Counted from the stretch's first letter, positions 35,529 to 45,008 are shown. The stretch: DNA of 64,000 bases from Oscillibacter sp. (GCF_028693505.1 NZ_JAQUVF010000009.1:1-64000); one strand, 5' to 3'. Made by a program: numbers and translations. Notes: a model not told the origin generated them from the sequence alone.

Positions 35529-35822
35529 AATGAACCGTTGTTTAAAAAGGTTCTGCGGGGCCAACAGCATCCCCCCTATTTCACTTTACGAGCTCCGGCA
35601 CACCTTCCAAATCGCAGTAGAGTTTCTCTCAGGCCAGTAACATCTTTTCTGATTTGGTAAAAGCAAAACCGCTTCCCACCTGTTCTACTAAGCAAATCAG
35701 GCGGGATGCGGTTTTGTCTCAAAACTTTTAATTTTTTAAATCATCTCTACATTATAAGCCGGCAGGCTCTCTAATGGCTCTTGCCGTACCCTGTGAGAAC
35801 GACCGTTCTCCTCAGGTTTTCC

Positions 35823-37163
35823 TTATGTGGTCTTGATCACGCTCTCCGCCATGTGGAGTAGAGTTTCCTCGTCAAACGCTCCTCGGATGCTGAATGACAC
35901 ACCATCGCTGTTTGTCCATATTATTGTGGCTATCTGACCGCCGCTGACCACATGGCAAATTTCTGTACTGCCATCGTCGAAAGTAACGGTTTCCGTTCCG
36001 CCATAAGTGGCGTCACGCTCCTTTTTCGCCTCCCAATAAGTTCCCGTACAGCCATCAATGCATACTTTTTTTGTATTGATTCCCTGTGTGTACAAGCTTC
36101 CTGCATCATTGGAGGCGTACGTAAAGCAGAAATACCAGTTATCTCCATCCACAAACTCTTCCCATGTTGCTCCCGGTACGTCGTGCCGTTCAACGGAGCG
36201 GCTCCCTACCGGCGTCCAGTTTAAAACGTATTTTGATATCACGTCCAACTTTTGTACGCTCTCCGCCATTTTAATCAAAGCTTCTTTGCTGGGGCTGATA
36301 TAAGGACCGCTTTCCAATGAATAGAAGCAATCATTGCTCTCCCACAAGAGATAGGTGTATCCGCCGTTCTCATAATAATCCGCACCGGCACCGCTGACAG
36401 AGACACGTTGGCAGTCATTTTCTGTAAGTCCCGCAATTATGCGAGTGGATTTTGATGCCTGTGAACAAGTATATGTCAGCATTCCGGAACCGCTTTGATA
36501 AAGCCAATCGCAAGCGCCATTGTCATCGCCGGTTGACTGTATTTTCTTGATTCCCCAGCCGTCCGGCACCCAGGTTGGAGCCCATGCCGGTGCAGTGTCA
36601 AAGCAGTCCGGATTACTTTGTACAGGTATGTCAACGTAGGCGTTTTCATCTTCTCCGAGGTAGACGCGAACCGTTGTGTCGACACCTTGCGACGAATTTA
36701 CGGTGGAAGCATCTTCTTGAGCAGACTGAATTATTTCAGCAAACGAGGAAGGCGCCTCTACCGTAGACGTTTCTGTGCTTTTGCCCTCCCCGCTGTCTAA
36801 TATTTCAGGAGGAATTGGTCGCGGTGCTTCCACGCCTCGATAAATCACAGCATACTCGATAAACTCCCGCAGCCAATTCAGAACTGCCGCCCGTACCGTG
36901 GGACTTGCCGCCATCAGAGTGCCAAGCGTCAGGGACACCGCCAGCAGCAGACATGCAACGCTTTGCAGCATCTTCTTCCAGACCGGCTTCCGTTTATTTT
37001 TATACCATTGGTCGGGGCCTGACAGCATCTTTCTCCGACTTCTGCGATAGGACAGCGTCCATTCCGGCTCTTCCTCAGGGGCGGAGAGTGCTTCCGCAAA
37101 ATCCACGATGGCCGCACGCAGCAGAGCGTCTTTGAGCTTTGCGTCAAATACCGCTTCATTCAT
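35823..37163 (-). CDS. Membrane-anchored anti-sigma-type protein with DUF4367-like domain(s)
   Basis: Cytosolic N-terminus, TM (SVACLLLAVSLTLGTLMAA), WVPDGWGIKKIQSTGDDNGACDWLYQSGSGMLTYTCSQASKSTRI..., and a C-terminal VSFSIRGAFDEETLLHMAESV ending. Overlaps the sigma-factor gene. Confidence 0.8.
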   Translation of the reverse strand: MNEAVFDAKLKDALLRAAIVDFAEALSAPEEEPEWTLSYRRSRRKMLSGPDQWYKNKRKPVWKKMLQSVACLLLAVSLTLGTLMAASPTVRAAVLNWLREFIEYAVIYRGVEAPRPIPPEILDSGEGKSTETSTVEAPSSFAEIIQSAQEDASTVNSSQGVDTTVRVYLGEDENAYVDIPVQSNPDCFDTAPAWAPTWVPDGWGIKKIQSTGDDNGACDWLYQSGSGMLTYTCSQASKSTRIIAGLTENDCQRVSVSGAGADYYENGGYTYLLWESNDCFYSLESGPYISPSKEALIKMAESVQKLDVISKYVLNWTPVGSRSVERHDVPGATWEEFVDGDNWYFCFTYASNDAGSLYTQGINTKKVCIDGCTGTYWEAKKERDATYGGTETVTFDDGSTEICHVVSGGQIATIIWTNSDGVSFSIRGAFDEETLLHMAESVIKTT

Positions 37164-37695
37164 GGCAGTAGCCCTCCTGATTCAGTTTTTTGATGAGAAG
37201 CTGCCGCCCTCTGGAGATCAGCGTGGACACGGTGGAAGGATTCATGCGGGTGCGCCGGACAATCTCCTGATAGCTGTACTCCAGCGCAAACCGCAGTTCC
37301 AGCACCTCACGGTATTTTTTCGGCATGGAGCGAATCAGCGCAATGAGCCGCGTCGTCTCGTCCAGGGGAGGTGCTTCCGGTGCGGGTGCGTCCCAGTCCT
37401 CCGGAAGCGGGTCGGTGCGGCGCTCCTTCTTCAGCATCGTCAGCGAGACGTTTTTCGCCACCACGACCACATACCCCTCGATGCCGTCCCACGGAATTTT
37501 TTTAATTTCCTCAAAATGCTGGATGATTTGCAGCCAGCTCTGCTGCACGGCGTCCTCCGCCAGCGTCTGGGAACGCAGAATTTGCAGGGCAATCCGATAG
37601 AGCTTCTTTTCGTATGCACTATGTAATTTCAAAAATTTGCGTTGGTCTTCCTCGTCCTCCAGCATTGCAAGTAACATGGGAAGCATGGGTACCAC
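37156..37695 (-). CDS. ECF-type RNA polymerase sigma factor
   Basis: HSAYEKKLYRIALQILRSQTLAEDAVQQSWLQIIQHFEEIKKI (sigma2); MPKKYREVLELRFALEYSYQEIVRRTRMNPSTVSTLISRGRQLLIKKL (sigma4). Confidence 0.93.
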   Translation of the reverse strand: MVPMLPMLLAMLEDEEDQRKFLKLHSAYEKKLYRIALQILRSQTLAEDAVQQSWLQIIQHFEEIKKIPWDGIEGYVVVVAKNVSLTMLKKERRTDPLPEDWDAPAPEAPPLDETTRLIALIRSMPKKYREVLELRFALEYSYQEIVRRTRMNPSTVSTLISRGRQLLIKKLNQEGYCHE

Positions 37696-37768
37696 CTCTG
37701 TCTCTTCGTATTTCTTTACTGTACCATAATTCCGGAAAAAGTTCCCTTCATAACGAAAGGAGTTTTAC

Positions 37769-38008
37769 TTATTGGGGGCGATAGCCTCGCTCCGACAGTT
37801 CCTGTAAAAAACACAAGAGGTGATCGTGATAGCAAAAGATTTGATCATGAAATCCTTCGACTGAATGAAAAGAAGCGATCTTTTTATTATCTAAAATCCA
37901 GACCTGCCAGATTTCCTGCCTCATAGTTGTTCCTCCATCCATCAAATAAGTCTCTTTTCCGTCTACATAAGGAATACAAGCTTGCTGTCCTTTTTGTCTC
38001 AAAAGCAA
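37769..38008 (-). CDS. Small hypothetical protein, possibly truncated
   Basis: IPYVDGKETYLMDGGTTMRQEIWQVWILDNKKIASFHSVEGFHDQIFCYHDHLLCFLQELSERGYRPQ. The open frame continues upstream of the ATG without a clear start. Confidence 0.4.
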   Translation of the reverse strand: MLLRQKGQQACIPYVDGKETYLMDGGTTMRQEIWQVWILDNKKIASFHSVEGFHDQIFCYHDHLLCFLQELSERGYRPQ

Positions 38009-38089
38009 AAAATGTTTTTTGTTTTTGAGTAAAAACCTGAACTAGCGTACCTATCCTTATACAGTGAAAAAGAGAGAAAAGCTCATTGC

Positions 38090-38545
38090 TGACGAGGACA
38101 CTGTCCGCAAACTGCTTGTACATCTGGCCGAGGATATCGCACACGCGGACAGCCTCCCTGGCAGCGGTCTCCCACATTTCCTGCAGGTCGGTAATCGTCA
38201 GGTTGTAGTCGCCCTCACTGGAGGTGATCACCTTCGCTGTTCGTTCCGCCGCTTCTACCTCAGATAGGATACCGCGCTTCATGCCGATCAGCGTCTCGCA
38301 GTTCCGGAGATACGCCGTTTTACGGGCCAAGAAGGACTGCTCCCGGAACGCGGGCGAGAAGATGGTGAGTCCGATATCGTCCGGGGATTCATCAACCGCT
38401 GTAAACACATGATCTTTCAGTTTGTTTCGCTTACCATCAGGTCCGACCACCATCATGTCATTGCTACAAATGATACGAGATTCACCACGCTCAAACTCCC
38501 CGTTGATCTGTGCCTCGTTTACATTGATCGCGTGGATCGGACCTA
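38090..38545 (-). pseudogene. Phage portal-type structural protein remnant
   Basis: INVNEAQINGEFERGESRIICSNDMMVVGPDGKRNKLKDHVFTAVDESPDDIGLTIFSPAFREQSFLARKTAYLRNCETLIGMKRGILSEVEAAERTAKVITSSEGDYNLTITDLQEMWETAAREAVRV, resembling the C-terminal half of phage portal proteins. Boundaries approximate. Confidence 0.6.
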
Positions 38546-38733
38546 CCGCAGGAGCATATGTCAGCGTTAACAAGGAAATGCCCGAGGGCCTGAAAAAGAT
38601 GGTCGTAGGCCATTCAAAGGACATGGACACTGAGGGAACCTACGGGCACCAGCTGACGGGAGACATGAAAAAAGCAGCGGATTATTCGGCGCTGGCTTTT
38701 GATAAAATTCTGAACAAAAACGGCTCAAAATAA
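38545..38733 (+). pseudogene. C-terminal fragment of a tyrosine recombinase (integrase)
   Basis: MPEGLKKMVVGHSKDMDTEGTYGHQLTGDMKKAADYSALAFDKILNKNGSK, with GHS...TYGH catalytic tail; lacks the N-terminal and most catalytic sequence; abuts a tRNA gene. Confidence 0.7.
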
Positions 38734-38771
38734 GGCAGTGTGTACTTCGGTGTGTACCTGAGCAAAAAGCA

Positions 38772-38803
38772 AAACCCCTGAGGCTTAGAGCCTCAGGGGT
38801 TTC
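38772..38803. terminator. Terminator hairpin between integrase fragment and tRNA-Arg
   Basis: AAACCCCTGAGGCttagaGCCTCAGGGGTTT. Confidence 0.8.
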
Positions 38804-38807
38804 ATGC

Positions 38808-38884
38808 TGGTACGCCCGGCTGGATTCGAACCAGTGGCCTTTAGAGTCGGAGTCTAACGCTCTATCCAACTGAGCTACGGGCGC
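38808..38884 (-). tRNA. tRNA-Arg (CCG), CCA encoded
   Basis: Reverse strand GCGCCCGTAGCTCAGTTGGATAGAGCGTTAGACTCCGACTCTAAAGGCCACTGGTTCGAATCCAGCCGGGCGTACCA; cloverleaf with loop CTCCGAC, anticodon CCG. Confidence 0.95.
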
Positions 38885-39005
38885 ATCTACACAAGACATA
38901 TCTCTCACATGTCTTGTGTAGTATAGCAGTCTTTTTAGTTTCTGTAAAGTCTTTCTTTAGAATTTTTTAAAAAATTGCAGGGTGCGCGCACACCCTGCAA
39001 CCGTA

Positions 39006-39377
39006 TCAGCATTCATTCTGCTCCACAAATTTCCGGATCTTTACAAAGGTTTCATCGCTGACATCGTGCTCCACCTTGCAGGCATCTTCCGCCGCCGTTT
39101 CAGCCCCGACGCCAAGCATGGTAAACAGTCTTGTCAGCGTCTTATGCCGGCCGTAGATCCGGGTGGCGACCTCCATGCCGCTGTTGTTCAGCGTAATCGT
39201 TCCGTCTGTCGCCATGGAAATATACCCGCTCTCCCGCAGCTTTTTCATGGCAATGCTGACGCTGGGCTTTGAATACCCCAGCTCATTCACAATATCAATG
39301 GAACGCACGGAGCCGCATCGTTCCTGCAAAATCAAGATGGATTCCAGATAATCTTCCGCAGACTCATGAATCACCAA
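39006..39377 (-). CDS. DtxR/MntR-family metal-dependent transcriptional regulator
   Basis: SAEDYLESILILQERCGSVRSIDIVNELGYSKPSVSIAMKKLRESGYISMATDGTITLNNSGMEVATRIYGRHKTLTRLF...DACKVEHDVSDET. Confidence 0.92.
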   Translation of the reverse strand: MVIHESAEDYLESILILQERCGSVRSIDIVNELGYSKPSVSIAMKKLRESGYISMATDGTITLNNSGMEVATRIYGRHKTLTRLFTMLGVGAETAAEDACKVEHDVSDETFVKIRKFVEQNEC

Positions 39378-39514
39378 AACGATTCCCCCTTTGTTGCCGC
39401 AGTGCTATGATTTCATGTTAACAAGTTTATTGCCCGATTGCAAGGCTTTTCCAGTTGATACGCAAGATTTTTCTCTTGCTTTTTGGCGATTTTTATGATA
39501 TAAGTATAAGCTGT

Positions 39515-39748
39515 TATCAGCAATGAACGGGAAAATAACTGTGAAACGCCGCCAAGAGAGATCTGGTCATCGGCTGTAAGCCGGATCGCGGACGCCCGGT
39601 TTGGTTCGCCCGGGAGCTGCCGTGGAGACACGGCGGACGCCCCTCCGTTACCGGGGTGCAAGTGCGCGCGGCAGTCCGCGCGAATTTGGGTGGTACCGCG
39701 GAAGGCAGGCCTTTCGTCCCAATTTGGGGCGGAGGGTCTTTTATTTTG
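39515..39748 (+). promoter_or_regulatory. T-box leader upstream of the frame-disrupted ORF and pheST
   Basis: AGAGAG stem I motif, antiterminator core GGGTGGTACCGCG, CGTCCC motif and a terminator-like CCCAATTTGGGG; 5' boundary approximate. Confidence 0.85.
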
Positions 39749-39765
39749 TCCGGAGGAGGTGCGTC

Positions 39766-40298
39766 ATGCGGGTCCGCTTTTATGACCCCGCGCAGGGAGA
39801 GTGCTTTCAAGGGGAGCTGTACGGTCTTTTTAATACCGGCATCTTTGAGCGCTGTGTGGTTTTGCAAACCGGCGCGTGGACTCCCGCCTGCCGGGATGGC
39901 ACTATGTCACCACCCAGGCGGAGGCGGAAGCCCTTCTGGAGCAAGCGGAGGATTTTCACGATTCCGTGCTGGCGGAGCTGCACTATGTCAGCGGCTCCCG
40001 GTTGAATGCGGACCGCAGCCTAACGGTGTGCAACACTGTCCGTCAGGTAAGCATGGAATTTCACAGCCAATGGTGCCCGCCGCTGGAGCTGGTATTTGAA
40101 GGCGTGAAGGGGCTGGATCTGCGTCCCGGCGGGAACAACGACTGCTCCGCCCTGATGACGGCCACCCTTCGCGTCCGGGACGCCGCAATCTTTTTCTGCG
40201 ACGGCTTCTGCGAGGACGAGACCGCCTATTCCGGCACCAAGATTTTATCCTATTCCCTGCGGTGGCGTAATTTGAAATCATCAACTACATCCATATAA
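39766..40298 (+). pseudogene. Uncharacterised gene between T-box and pheS, apparently split by a frameshift near 39875
   Basis: Good RBS (CGGAGGAGG) and ATG at 39766 (MRVRFYDPAQGECFQGELYGLFNTGIFERCVVLQTG...). Protein-like sequence then continues in another frame (WHYVTTQAEAEALLEQAEDFHDSVLAELHYVSGSRLN...YSLRWR) to 40298. Confidence 0.55.
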
Positions 40299-40311
40299 AG
40301 GAGTATGCATT

Positions 40312-41337
40312 ATGAAAGAACAACTGCAAGCGATTCGCCAGCAGGCGCTGAGCGCCGTGACCGGCACCCAGAGCACCGCCGACCTGGAAACCGTCCGCGT
40401 CCAATATCTGGGCAAGAAGGGCGAACTCACCTCCCTTCTCAAGCAGATGGGAAAGCTTACCCCGGAGGAGCGGCCCGTCATGGGTCAGCTGGCCAACGAA
40501 GTCCGCGCCGAAGTGGAATCCGCCATTGAGGCCCAGTCCGCCGTTTTGGCCGGGAAGGCTCTCACGGAAAAGCTGGAGGCGGAAACGCTGGACGTAAGCA
40601 TCCCCGGAAAGGTGCTGCATGTGGGCCACAAGCACCCCATGTACACCGTGCTGGATGAGATCAAGGAAATTTTCATCAACATGGGCTTTGAGATCATGGA
40701 CGGGCCTGAAATCGAGCAGGAGGCCTATAACTTCACCAAGCTGAACACGCCTGCCGACCACCCCGCAAGAGAGTGGTCCGATACCTTCTATCTGGACAGC
40801 GAGTCCAAAACGCTGCTGCGCACCCAGACCTCTCCCATGCAGATTCGGGCCATGGAGACTTACGGCGTGCCCATCCGCATGATCTCCCCCGGCCGGGTAT
40901 ACCGCAAGGACGAGGTGGACGCCACCCACTCCCCCATGTTCCACCAGATCGAAGGCCTTGTGGTGGACAAGGGCATCACCATGGCGGATTTGAAGGGCAC
41001 GCTGAACGCCGTCATTCGGGAAATTTACGGTCTCGGCACCGTCACCCGTTTCCGGCCCCACCACTTCCCCTTCACCGAGCCCAGCTGCGAAATGGACATT
41101 CAGTGTCACAAGTGCGGCGGCGTGGGCTGCCCCACCTGCAAGGGCGAGGGCTGGATCGAGGTGCTGGGCGCGGGCATGGTGCACCCGAAGGTGCTGCGCA
41201 ACTGCGGCGTGGACCCGGATGTGTATTCCGGCTTCGCCTTTGGCTTCGGACTGGAGCGTCTGGCCATGGGCCAGTTCAAAATCAGCGACCTGCGGCTGAT
41301 CTTTGAAAACGACATCCGGTTCCTGGAACAGTTCTGA
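40312..41337 (+). CDS. pheS: Phenylalanine-tRNA ligase alpha subunit
   Basis: HPMYTVLDEIKEIFINMGFEIMDGPEIEQEAYNFTKLNTPADHPAREWSDTFYL...RTQTSPMQIRAM...FGFGLERLAMGQFKISDLR. Confidence 0.98.
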   Translation: MKEQLQAIRQQALSAVTGTQSTADLETVRVQYLGKKGELTSLLKQMGKLTPEERPVMGQLANEVRAEVESAIEAQSAVLAGKALTEKLEAETLDVSIPGKVLHVGHKHPMYTVLDEIKEIFINMGFEIMDGPEIEQEAYNFTKLNTPADHPAREWSDTFYLDSESKTLLRTQTSPMQIRAMETYGVPIRMISPGRVYRKDEVDATHSPMFHQIEGLVVDKGITMADLKGTLNAVIREIYGLGTVTRFRPHHFPFTEPSCEMDIQCHKCGGVGCPTCKGEGWIEVLGAGMVHPKVLRNCGVDPDVYSGFAFGFGLERLAMGQFKISDLRLIFENDIRFLEQF

Positions 41338-41353
41338 GAGGAGGAGAAACACA

Positions 41354-44047
41354 ATGAAATTATCCAGAAAATGGCTGCATGAATTTGTAGAGATCGGCTC
41401 CGTGAGCGACCGCGACTTCGCGGAGTCCATGACGCTTTCCGGCTCCAAGGTGGAAATCACCGAGGTTTTGAACGACTCCCTGAAAAACGTGGTGGTGGGC
41501 CGCATCGCCAAGATGGAGCGCCACCCCGACTCCGACCATATGTGGGTCTGCCAGCTGGACGTGGGCGAAGCAGAGCCTACCCAGATCGTCACCGGCGCGT
41601 GGAACATCCACGTGGGGGACCTGGTCCCCGTGGCCCGGCACAAGTCCCTGCTGCCCGGCGGCGTAAAAATTGAAAAGGGCAAGCTGCGGGGCGTAGTCTC
41701 GTGTGGGATGCTGTGCTCCTTGAAAGAACTGAATCTCACGGCGGAGCACGACTACCCGTACGCCGTCATCACCCCTGCCGCTCTGCTGAACGACTATAAG
41801 CCGCTGGACAAGGAAAAGCCCTCCATTCCGGCGGACGTGGCCCCCGGCTGCAAGATTTTCGGCAAGGTTGTTGCCGCCAAAGTGCTCTCCGTGGAAAGCG
41901 CCGGATACGGCCGCTACACCGTGGAGTGCGACAGCGGCGAGCAGCACCTCACCCTCACCACCCCCTGCTCCAACGTCCACAGCGGCGACATGGTGGCGCT
42001 CAACACCGCCACGGAGCAGCTGTGCACCCTTGCTGATCTCCACGCCCAGCAAGCGGAGTTCCCCCACTGCATCCCCGACGGCATCTTCCTTTTGCAGGAG
42101 GACTGCAAGCCCGGCGACGACATTGCCGCGGTCATCGGCGCGGACGACCACGTGGTGGAATTTGAGATCACCCCCAACCGCCCGGACTGCCTGAGCGTTA
42201 TCGGCCTTGCCCGGGAGGCCAGCGCCACCTTCGGCGCGCCCTTGCGTCTCCACACGCCGGAGATCCACGGCTGCGGCGGCTCCATCGCGGACCACGTGGA
42301 CATTGAAATCGAGGACGGGGACCTTTGCCCCCGGTATACCGCGCGGCTGGTGCGGAACGTGAAAATCGCCCCCTCCCCCGCCTGGATGCGGGAGCGGCTG
42401 CGCAATTCCGGCGTCCGCCCCATCAACAACATCGTGGACATCACCAACTACGTCATGCTGGAATACGGTCAGCCCATGCACGCGTTTGACTTTTCCTGCG
42501 TGGACGGCGGAAAGATCGTGGTTCGCACCGCCCGGGAGGACGAGACGATCCAGACGCTGGACGGCAACACCCGGGCGCTGACGACCTCCATGCTGTGCAT
42601 CTGTGACGAAGAAAAACCCGTGTGCGTGGCGGGCGTCATGGGCGGCGCCAACAGCGAGATCATCGGCGATACGGCTATGGTGCTCTTTGAATCCGCCAAC
42701 TTCAACGGCGCTTCCGTCCGGCGCACCGCTACCGCCCTGAACATGCGCACGGAGGCCTCCGCCCGGTACGAAAAGGGTCTGGACCCCATGAACACCATGA
42801 AAGCGGTGCAGCGGGCCTGCGAGCTGGTGGAGCTGCTGGGCGCGGGCGAAGTGGTGGACGGCGTGATGGACGTCATCGCCAGGGACAGCGCTCCCGTCAC
42901 CGTGAAGCTGGAGCCGGAGAAGGTCAACGCCCTGTTGGGCACCGACGTTCCGGAAAGTGAGATGCGCCGCATCCTCCTCTCTCTGGGCTTTGCGCTGGAG
43001 GGCGACGTCATCTCCGTCCCCTCCTGGCGCAGCGACGTGGAGCACAACTCCGACATTGCCGAGGAGGTGGCCCGGTTCTACGGGTATAACAAGATTCCCG
43101 ATACGCTCTCCTCCGGCCTCAACCAGCGCCGGGGCTACTCCGCCGTGCAGAAGGTGGAAAACAGTGTGGGCGCTTTGTGCCGCACCGCCGGATTCGACGA
43201 GATCATCACCTATTCCTTCATCAGCCCCACCTACTACGACAAGATCGATCTGCCCGCCGACTCCCCCCTGCGCACTTCCATGAAAATTCTCAATCCGCTG
43301 GGCGAGGACACCTCCATCATGCGCACCACCACGCTGCCCTCCATGCTGGAAATTCTCTCCCGCAACCATCATTTCCGCAACCCGTCCGCGCGGCTCTATG
43401 AGCTGGGCCGGACCTATTTTGCCAGAAACGACGGCTCCGGCACCGCAGACGAGCCCAAGGTTTTGTCCCTGGGCGCATACGGGCCGGACGAAGATTTCTT
43501 CTCCCTCAAGGGCGCCGTGGAGGACGTGCTGGAGGGCCTTCGGATTTCCGGCGTGCGCTATGTGGCGCAGCGGAAAAACCCCTCCTACCATCCGGGCCGC
43601 TGCGCCAGTGTGTACTGCGGCGAGACGCTGCTGGGCGTGCTGGGTCAGGTCCATCCCCACGTGGCGGACCACTACGGCGTGGACTGCGAGCTGTACGCCG
43701 CCGAGCTTTCCTTCGAGGCCATGTATGCCGCCATGGGCAAAAAGCCGGTCTACCAGCCGCTGCCCAAGTTCCCCGCCGTCACCCGGGACATTGCCGTGGT
43801 CTGCGAGAGGACCATCCCCGTCGGGGATTTGGAGGATTGCATCCGCCGGGGCGCCAAGGGCCTTTTGAAGGACGTCGCCCTCTTTGATATTTACACCGGT
43901 CCCGGCGTCGCAGCGGACAAAAAGAGCGTCGCCTTCTCCCTGACGCTTCGCGCCGACGACCGCAGCCTCACCGCGCAGGAGGCCGACGAGGACGTCAATG
44001 GCATTTTGGAGCTGCTCTCCAGCGAGCAAAACGCCGTTTTGCGCTGA
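41354..44047 (+). CDS. pheT: Phenylalanine-tRNA ligase beta subunit
   Basis: MKLSRKWLHEFVEI..., tRNA-binding domain, B3/B4 and B5 domains (NNIVDITNYVMLEYGQPMHAFD), C-terminal anticodon-binding domain. Confidence 0.98.
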   Translation: MKLSRKWLHEFVEIGSVSDRDFAESMTLSGSKVEITEVLNDSLKNVVVGRIAKMERHPDSDHMWVCQLDVGEAEPTQIVTGAWNIHVGDLVPVARHKSLLPGGVKIEKGKLRGVVSCGMLCSLKELNLTAEHDYPYAVITPAALLNDYKPLDKEKPSIPADVAPGCKIFGKVVAAKVLSVESAGYGRYTVECDSGEQHLTLTTPCSNVHSGDMVALNTATEQLCTLADLHAQQAEFPHCIPDGIFLLQEDCKPGDDIAAVIGADDHVVEFEITPNRPDCLSVIGLAREASATFGAPLRLHTPEIHGCGGSIADHVDIEIEDGDLCPRYTARLVRNVKIAPSPAWMRERLRNSGVRPINNIVDITNYVMLEYGQPMHAFDFSCVDGGKIVVRTAREDETIQTLDGNTRALTTSMLCICDEEKPVCVAGVMGGANSEIIGDTAMVLFESANFNGASVRRTATALNMRTEASARYEKGLDPMNTMKAVQRACELVELLGAGEVVDGVMDVIARDSAPVTVKLEPEKVNALLGTDVPESEMRRILLSLGFALEGDVISVPSWRSDVEHNSDIAEEVARFYGYNKIPDTLSSGLNQRRGYSAVQKVENSVGALCRTAGFDEIITYSFISPTYYDKIDLPADSPLRTSMKILNPLGEDTSIMRTTTLPSMLEILSRNHHFRNPSARLYELGRTYFARNDGSGTADEPKVLSLGAYGPDEDFFSLKGAVEDVLEGLRISGVRYVAQRKNPSYHPGRCASVYCGETLLGVLGQVHPHVADHYGVDCELYAAELSFEAMYAAMGKKPVYQPLPKFPAVTRDIAVVCERTIPVGDLEDCIRRGAKGLLKDVALFDIYTGPGVAADKKSVAFSLTLRADDRSLTAQEADEDVNGILELLSSEQNAVLR

Positions 44048-44120
44048 GGGTGTCTTTTTGAGGGTTTTGGACGGTTCTTCCCCGCAGTAAAAATCTTTCT
44101 GGATTTTCACAGAGAAATGC

Positions 44121-44149
44121 TTTACACTTTTTCGAAAAGCGAGTATACT
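44121..44149 (+). promoter_or_regulatory. Putative sigma-A promoter of the IreB-like gene
   Basis: TTTACA-17 bp-TATACT. Confidence 0.65.
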
Positions 44150-44194
44150 AATCCCATATTCGAAAACGTCCGAAGCGTGAAGGGTGGTGTCTGT

Positions 44195-44440
44195 ATGGAC
44201 GATTTTACTCGAAAATTCAATATTGCAGTGGAAAAAGACGCTGAGATCCACCAGATTCTCTCCACCGTCTATCAGGCATTGGAGGAAAAGGGTTACAACC
44301 CCATCAACCAGATTGTTGGGTATATTCTCTCCGAGGACCCCACTTATATCACGAACCACAATAACGCCCGGACCCTGATCCGCAAGATCGACCGGGATGA
44401 GCTTCTTCAGGTGCTGGTCCGCAAGTATCTCGGCCAGTAA
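44195..44440 (+). CDS. IreB family regulatory phosphoprotein (DUF965)
   Basis: [72 protein letters not shown]. Confidence 0.95.
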   Translation: MDDFTRKFNIAVEKDAEIHQILSTVYQALEEKGYNPINQIVGYILSEDPTYITNHNNARTLIRKIDRDELLQVLVRKYLGQ

Positions 44441-44597
44441 CAAAAGTTACAGTTTGATTCTTTTTCCAGAACCCTGTCCCGCAGAATGCAAGCCGTTTGC
44501 CGTTGCAAATTTGCTTGATTCTGCGGGATTTTTTTCTTTTTTGTGAGATGTACCGAATCGCGTCGAATATTTCAGTCAAAATCCCTTTTCCCTTTCA

Positions 44598-44626
44598 TTG
44601 ACAAAGCGGATAAAATCTGTTACAAT
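44598..44626 (+). promoter_or_regulatory. Putative sigma-A promoter
   Basis: TTGACA-17 bp-TACAAT upstream of ATG 44658. Confidence 0.68.
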
Positions 44627-44657
44627 TTGGTTACAATTTTTTCAAAGGAGTGTTTTC

Positions 44658-44966
44658 ATGGCAGAAAGCAATTGCGCAAACACAGAGGGCCTGATTTATA
44701 AGGGCCACCCCCTCCGTCGGGTAGACAATCTGGTCTACTACGGAACGATGGCTGAAAAATATATCATTATGGTGCAGATTCTGGACAGCAAAAAGGATCA
44801 GGATCTGGACGTTGCCACAAAGGTTTCCGTTCAGCTGCAGCTGACCGATCCCACCCTGAAATCCCGGGACCGCATTTTGAAGAAGAGCGAAAAGGACAGC
44901 CTTTACGCCGCAATGGACGTCGCCTCCATCTGGCTGGACCGGGCTTTGGCCGGAAAAGAGAAGTAA
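44658..44966 (+). CDS. Uncharacterised 102-aa protein
   Basis: AAAGGAG RBS; MAESNCANTEGLIYKGHPLRRVDNLVYYGTMAEKYIIMVQILDSKKDQDLDVATKVSVQLQLTDPTLKSRDRILKKSEKDSLY. Confidence 0.75.
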   Translation: MAESNCANTEGLIYKGHPLRRVDNLVYYGTMAEKYIIMVQILDSKKDQDLDVATKVSVQLQLTDPTLKSRDRILKKSEKDSLYAAMDVASIWLDRALAGKEK

Positions 44967-45008
44967 TTCTCTTTCCTCTACAAAAGATCAGACGAAAGGA
45001 AGCGTATC

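Noticed and set aside
35667-35720. Long imperfect hairpin CAAAACCGCttCCCaCCTG...CAGGcGGGatGCGGTTTTG
   Set aside because: Best explained as the terminator of the sigma/anti-sigma operon; no second copy seen in the window.
41360-44443. 1027-aa minus-strand ORF antisense to pheT and the IreB-like gene
   Set aside because: Fully antisense to confidently identified genes. Long open antisense frames follow from the strong G/C third-position bias, and the translation has no domain-like sequence.
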